Assembly (NCBI GenBank): GCA_946480685.1
Contig: CAMLLI010000255.1
Location: 1 to 6,614, forward strand
DNA length: 6,614 bases
Reading direction: 5' to 3'
Origin: an uncultured Flammeovirgaceae bacterium
GTDB lineage: Bacteria > Bacteroidota > Bacteroidia > Cytophagales > Cyclobacteriaceae
Position numbers and translations under genes: made by a program. The notes under the pieces were generated by a model. That model had not been told where the DNA came from. It searched no databases and saw only the letters and a list, made by a program, of their open reading frames with translations. Shown one piece after another: positions 4,784 to 6,614 of the stretch (position 1 is the stretch's first letter; each line of letters begins with the position of its first letter).

Positions 4784-6614
4784 TAACTTTTGCCTTCTAT
4801 AATTTCTATCTCCGTTCTGCGGTTGATCGCGCGACCTTCAGCTTCATCATCGTTACTTACTATAGGACGCTCCGAACCAAATCCTTTTGCACTTAATCGC
4901 GTAGCACTGATACCATGCTGCACCAGGTAATCAACCACCGCACTGGCACGTTTCAATGAAAGAGCCTTGTTGGTTTCTGCATTACCGGTGTTATCGGTAT
5001 GTCCGTTGATCTGAACATTAAGTTGTGGGTTGGTTAGCAATAACTCTTTAATGTTTTCAACCTCCGCTATAGATTCTGCTTTCAGATCAGATTTTCCGAT
5101 ATCAAAGAAAATGTTTTTCAATACAACCTTCGAACCAACCTCGGCCTTTACCATGATAATGTGCGTATCAATCTCCTGGTACTCGGCAAACTGCGGCAGG
5201 TTAAAGTTGATGGAGTTGAAAAGATACCCTTGGCGTTCAGTAGCCACACCGTAGTTTCCTCCGTGCGGAATGGTCAGCTCAAAATCTCCGGTCTGCGGAT
5301 TTGAGTATATTTTTGTGATCACTTTGTTCGTAGCGTTATCCACCAGTGAGATGGTAGCAGACAATGGTTGGGCTGTTGTTTCGTCAATTACTTTTCCTTT
5401 CAACACGGTAACAACTTTATTGTCTTTGTGTACCTGTATCATCGGGTCGATATAGTCTGTGCGATCAGGCTCCGGTTCAGGCGTTTGTGTTACTACCGGT
5501 GGTGGGGCAACAACAACGGGAGCTTCGGTTTTTGGTTCTTCCTTTTTAGGTTCTTCAACTTTAGGCTCTTCCTTCTTCGGTTCCTCTACTACAGCAGGCG
5601 TTGTCTCAACCGGAGGTTGTTGCACAGCCGGCTCTGTGCTGGCGAGAAGTACAGGTTCCTGGATTTCCTCTTTTGCAGGAGGCAGAAACTTTATAGTATA
5701 TATATCGGCACTGCCCATGCCATCGGCACGCAGCGTTGAATAATACCCGGTTGTTTTGTCGGCTGATATACTGAAGAAACCGTCATACTCAATCGAGTTT
5801 ATCGGGTAGCCCATGTTTACAGGCCGCTGCCATTTACCATCCTTAAATTCACTTTTGTAAATGTCATTACTTCCCATACTCGGGTGGCCGTCTGATGAGA
5901 AATATAGCGTAACACCATCCGGATGTATATAAGGCGAATCTTCATTGCCTGGTGTGTTAATAGCGCCTCCGAGGTTTACAGGCTTTGCCCAGTTCCCCTT
6001 TGCATCAAGTGTACTCATCCAGATGTCGAGTTCTCCTTTGCCGCCCGGGCGGTTGCTGGAGAAAAATAACTTCTGACCATCTGCTGATATACAGGCTGAC
6101 GTCTCCCAGAACAATGGTGTGTTGATGTTCTTGTTCAGTGCTTCCGGCTTGGTCCAGTCAGTGCCTTCGAGATGCGAAGTATATATATCACCGGAGCCAT
6201 CTTCGTAGTACAGGAAGAGAGTTTTGCCATCCGGAGAAAGTGATGCCGCTGCATCGTTGAATTTGATATTGATATTCGGACTGATTTTTTCAGGCACGCC
6301 CCATGATGCTCCGCTTTTACGGGCTATATATATATCTTCGAAGTTGGTTCCGCTCTTGATCTTGTAATCATCGGTTGAACGATTGGAGGTAAAGATCATT
6401 GTGTTGCCATCCGCGGCAACGAGCGGTGAGTACTCATTGAACTGCGAATTTACACCGGCCCCTACATTTTCGATTACAACACGAACCGGCTTGCGGGTAA
6501 GCGAATCGCCAATCTCACATTCAAAAATCTTTTCGGTAACAAGCTCGTAGAGTTTTTTATTCTTGCCTCTGAACTCCTCGTAATGATCGCGCGCGCGGGC
6601 ATACTGGTGGTTGT
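4783..6614 (-). CDS. PorE-like PD40 beta-propeller/CRD/OmpA-domain envelope protein (5' end outside window)
   Basis: Partial gene: 609 residues plus two bases are visible and the frame has no stop up to the window edge. The ATG at 6397-6399 is internal, since it splits the first propeller motif EYSPLVAADGNTMIFTSNR. Numbered from the first complete codon (6612-6610): 1-30 is helical and charged (ARARDHYEEFRGKNKKLYEL), possibly the end of a TPR region. About 60-310 is a PD40/WD40-like propeller with repeated DG.TLFFSS and DIY motifs. 312-391 is a Pro/Glu/Lys linker. About 401-489 is a carboxypeptidase-regulatory-like beta domain (LKGKVIDETTAQPLSATISL). About 493-606 is an OmpA C-terminal domain with GHTDNTG and LSLKRA, whose D540 and R555 fit the diaminopimelate-binding pair, and EGRAINRRTEIEI. 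This order matches PorE of the type IX secretion system, but many paralogues share it, so a peptidoglycan-anchored envelope protein is the safe call. It converges on the lipoprotein gene. Confidence 0.9.
   Translation of the reverse strand, partial: NHQYARARDHYEEFRGKNKKLYELVTEKIFECEIGDSLTRKPVRVVIENVGAGVNSQFNEYSPLVAADGNTMIFTSNRSTDDYKIKSGTNFEDIYIARKSGASWGVPEKISPNINIKFNDAAASLSPDGKTLFLYYEDGSGDIYTSHLEGTDWTKPEALNKNINTPLFWETSACISADGQKLFFSSNRPGGKGELDIWMSTLDAKGNWAKPVNLGGAINTPGNEDSPYIHPDGVTLYFSSDGHPSMGSNDIYKSEFKDGKWQRPVNMGYPINSIEYDGFFSISADKTTGYYSTLRADGMGSADIYTIKFLPPAKEEIQEPVLLASTEPAVQQPPVETTPAVVEEPKKEEPKVEEPKKEEPKTEAPVVVAPPPVVTQTPEPEPDRTDYIDPMIQVHKDNKVVTVLKGKVIDETTAQPLSATISLVDNATNKVITKIYSNPQTGDFELTIPHGGNYGVATERQGYLFNSINFNLPQFAEYQEIDTHIIMVKAEVGSKVVLKNIFFDIGKSDLKAESIAEVENIKELLLTNPQLNVQINGHTDNTGNAETNKALSLKRASAVVDYLVQHGISATRLSAKGFGSERPIVSNDDEAEGRAINRRTEIEIIEGKS
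5530..5589 (-). repeat. 30-bp tandem repeat encoding the Pro/Glu/Lys linker
   Basis: Two adjacent 30-bp units (5530-5559 and 5560-5589) each encode VEEPKKEEPK on the minus strand. They differ at synonymous positions only, so the peptide repeat is exact while the DNA has diverged. The unit lies in the flexible linker between the propeller and the CRD domain, probably as a spacer spanning the periplasm. Copy number may vary among relatives. Confidence 0.8.

Noticed and set aside
5459..5743. Plus-strand open frame rich in Gly/Ser/Thr opposite the OmpA-family linker
   Set aside because: It is the antisense of the Pro/Glu/Lys-rich linker and of conserved propeller sequence; its low-complexity composition follows from that.
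5697..6335. TATATATA runs at several places on the minus-strand gene as promoter-like or repeat elements
   Set aside because: They are the coding sequence of recurring Asp-Ile-Tyr motifs in the PD40 repeats (GAT-ATA-TAT) and are explained by protein repeats.
6589..6599. Alternating GC run (gcgcgcgcggg) as a possible Z-DNA or recombination site
   Set aside because: It is short and in frame, encoding Ala-Arg-Ala-Arg of the OmpA-family protein.

Overview
The window reads as chromosomal DNA from a member of the Bacteroidota. Order or family is less certain; a Chitinophagaceae-like or Cytophagales-like genome is my inference. Three things point there. The cluster order is rplM-rpsI-rpsB-tsf. A Bacteroidota-type promoter (TAnnTTTG with an upstream TTG) sits before rplM, and start codons lack convincing Shine-Dalgarno sequences. 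A large periplasmic/outer-membrane protein combines PD40 repeats, a carboxypeptidase-regulatory-like domain and an OmpA C-terminal domain, an architecture typical of this phylum.

Layout from left to right: (1) an AraC-family regulator (94-873), followed 69 nt later by a small VOC/glyoxalase-fold protein (943-1404), possibly a two-gene unit. (2) A 254-nt intergenic region with weak hairpins, then a strong promoter and a 5'-end hairpin leading into the translation cluster. (3) rplM (L13), rpsI (S9) and rpsB (S2), tightly packed with gaps of 4 and 13 nt, then a 149-nt gap with a textbook intrinsic terminator, then tsf (EF-Ts), which ends in a second intrinsic terminator. (4) A small orphan lipoprotein gene whose ATG lies just after that terminator. 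(5) On the minus strand and convergent with it, the 3' part of a PorE-like PD40/CRD/OmpA gene. This gene stays open to the right edge of the window, so its true start is outside.

The core genes supply ribosomal proteins of both subunits and the nucleotide-exchange factor for EF-Tu, and should be strongly expressed and growth-rate controlled. The terminator between rpsB and tsf implies that EF-Ts is set separately from the ribosomal proteins, by read-through, attenuation or its own promoter. The flanking genes are ordinary accessory or envelope genes with no evident functional tie to translation.

I see no mobile element, CRISPR array, tRNA, rRNA or toxin-antitoxin module. The less ordinary signals are non-coding: phased AATC-type repeats with a 7-8 nt period just upstream of both the araC-like gene and tsf, alternative pairings ahead of the rpsB-tsf terminator, a hairpin at the predicted 5' end of the rplM mRNA, and a palindrome abutting the VOC start codon. 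No stretch longer than 300 nt lacks a gene.
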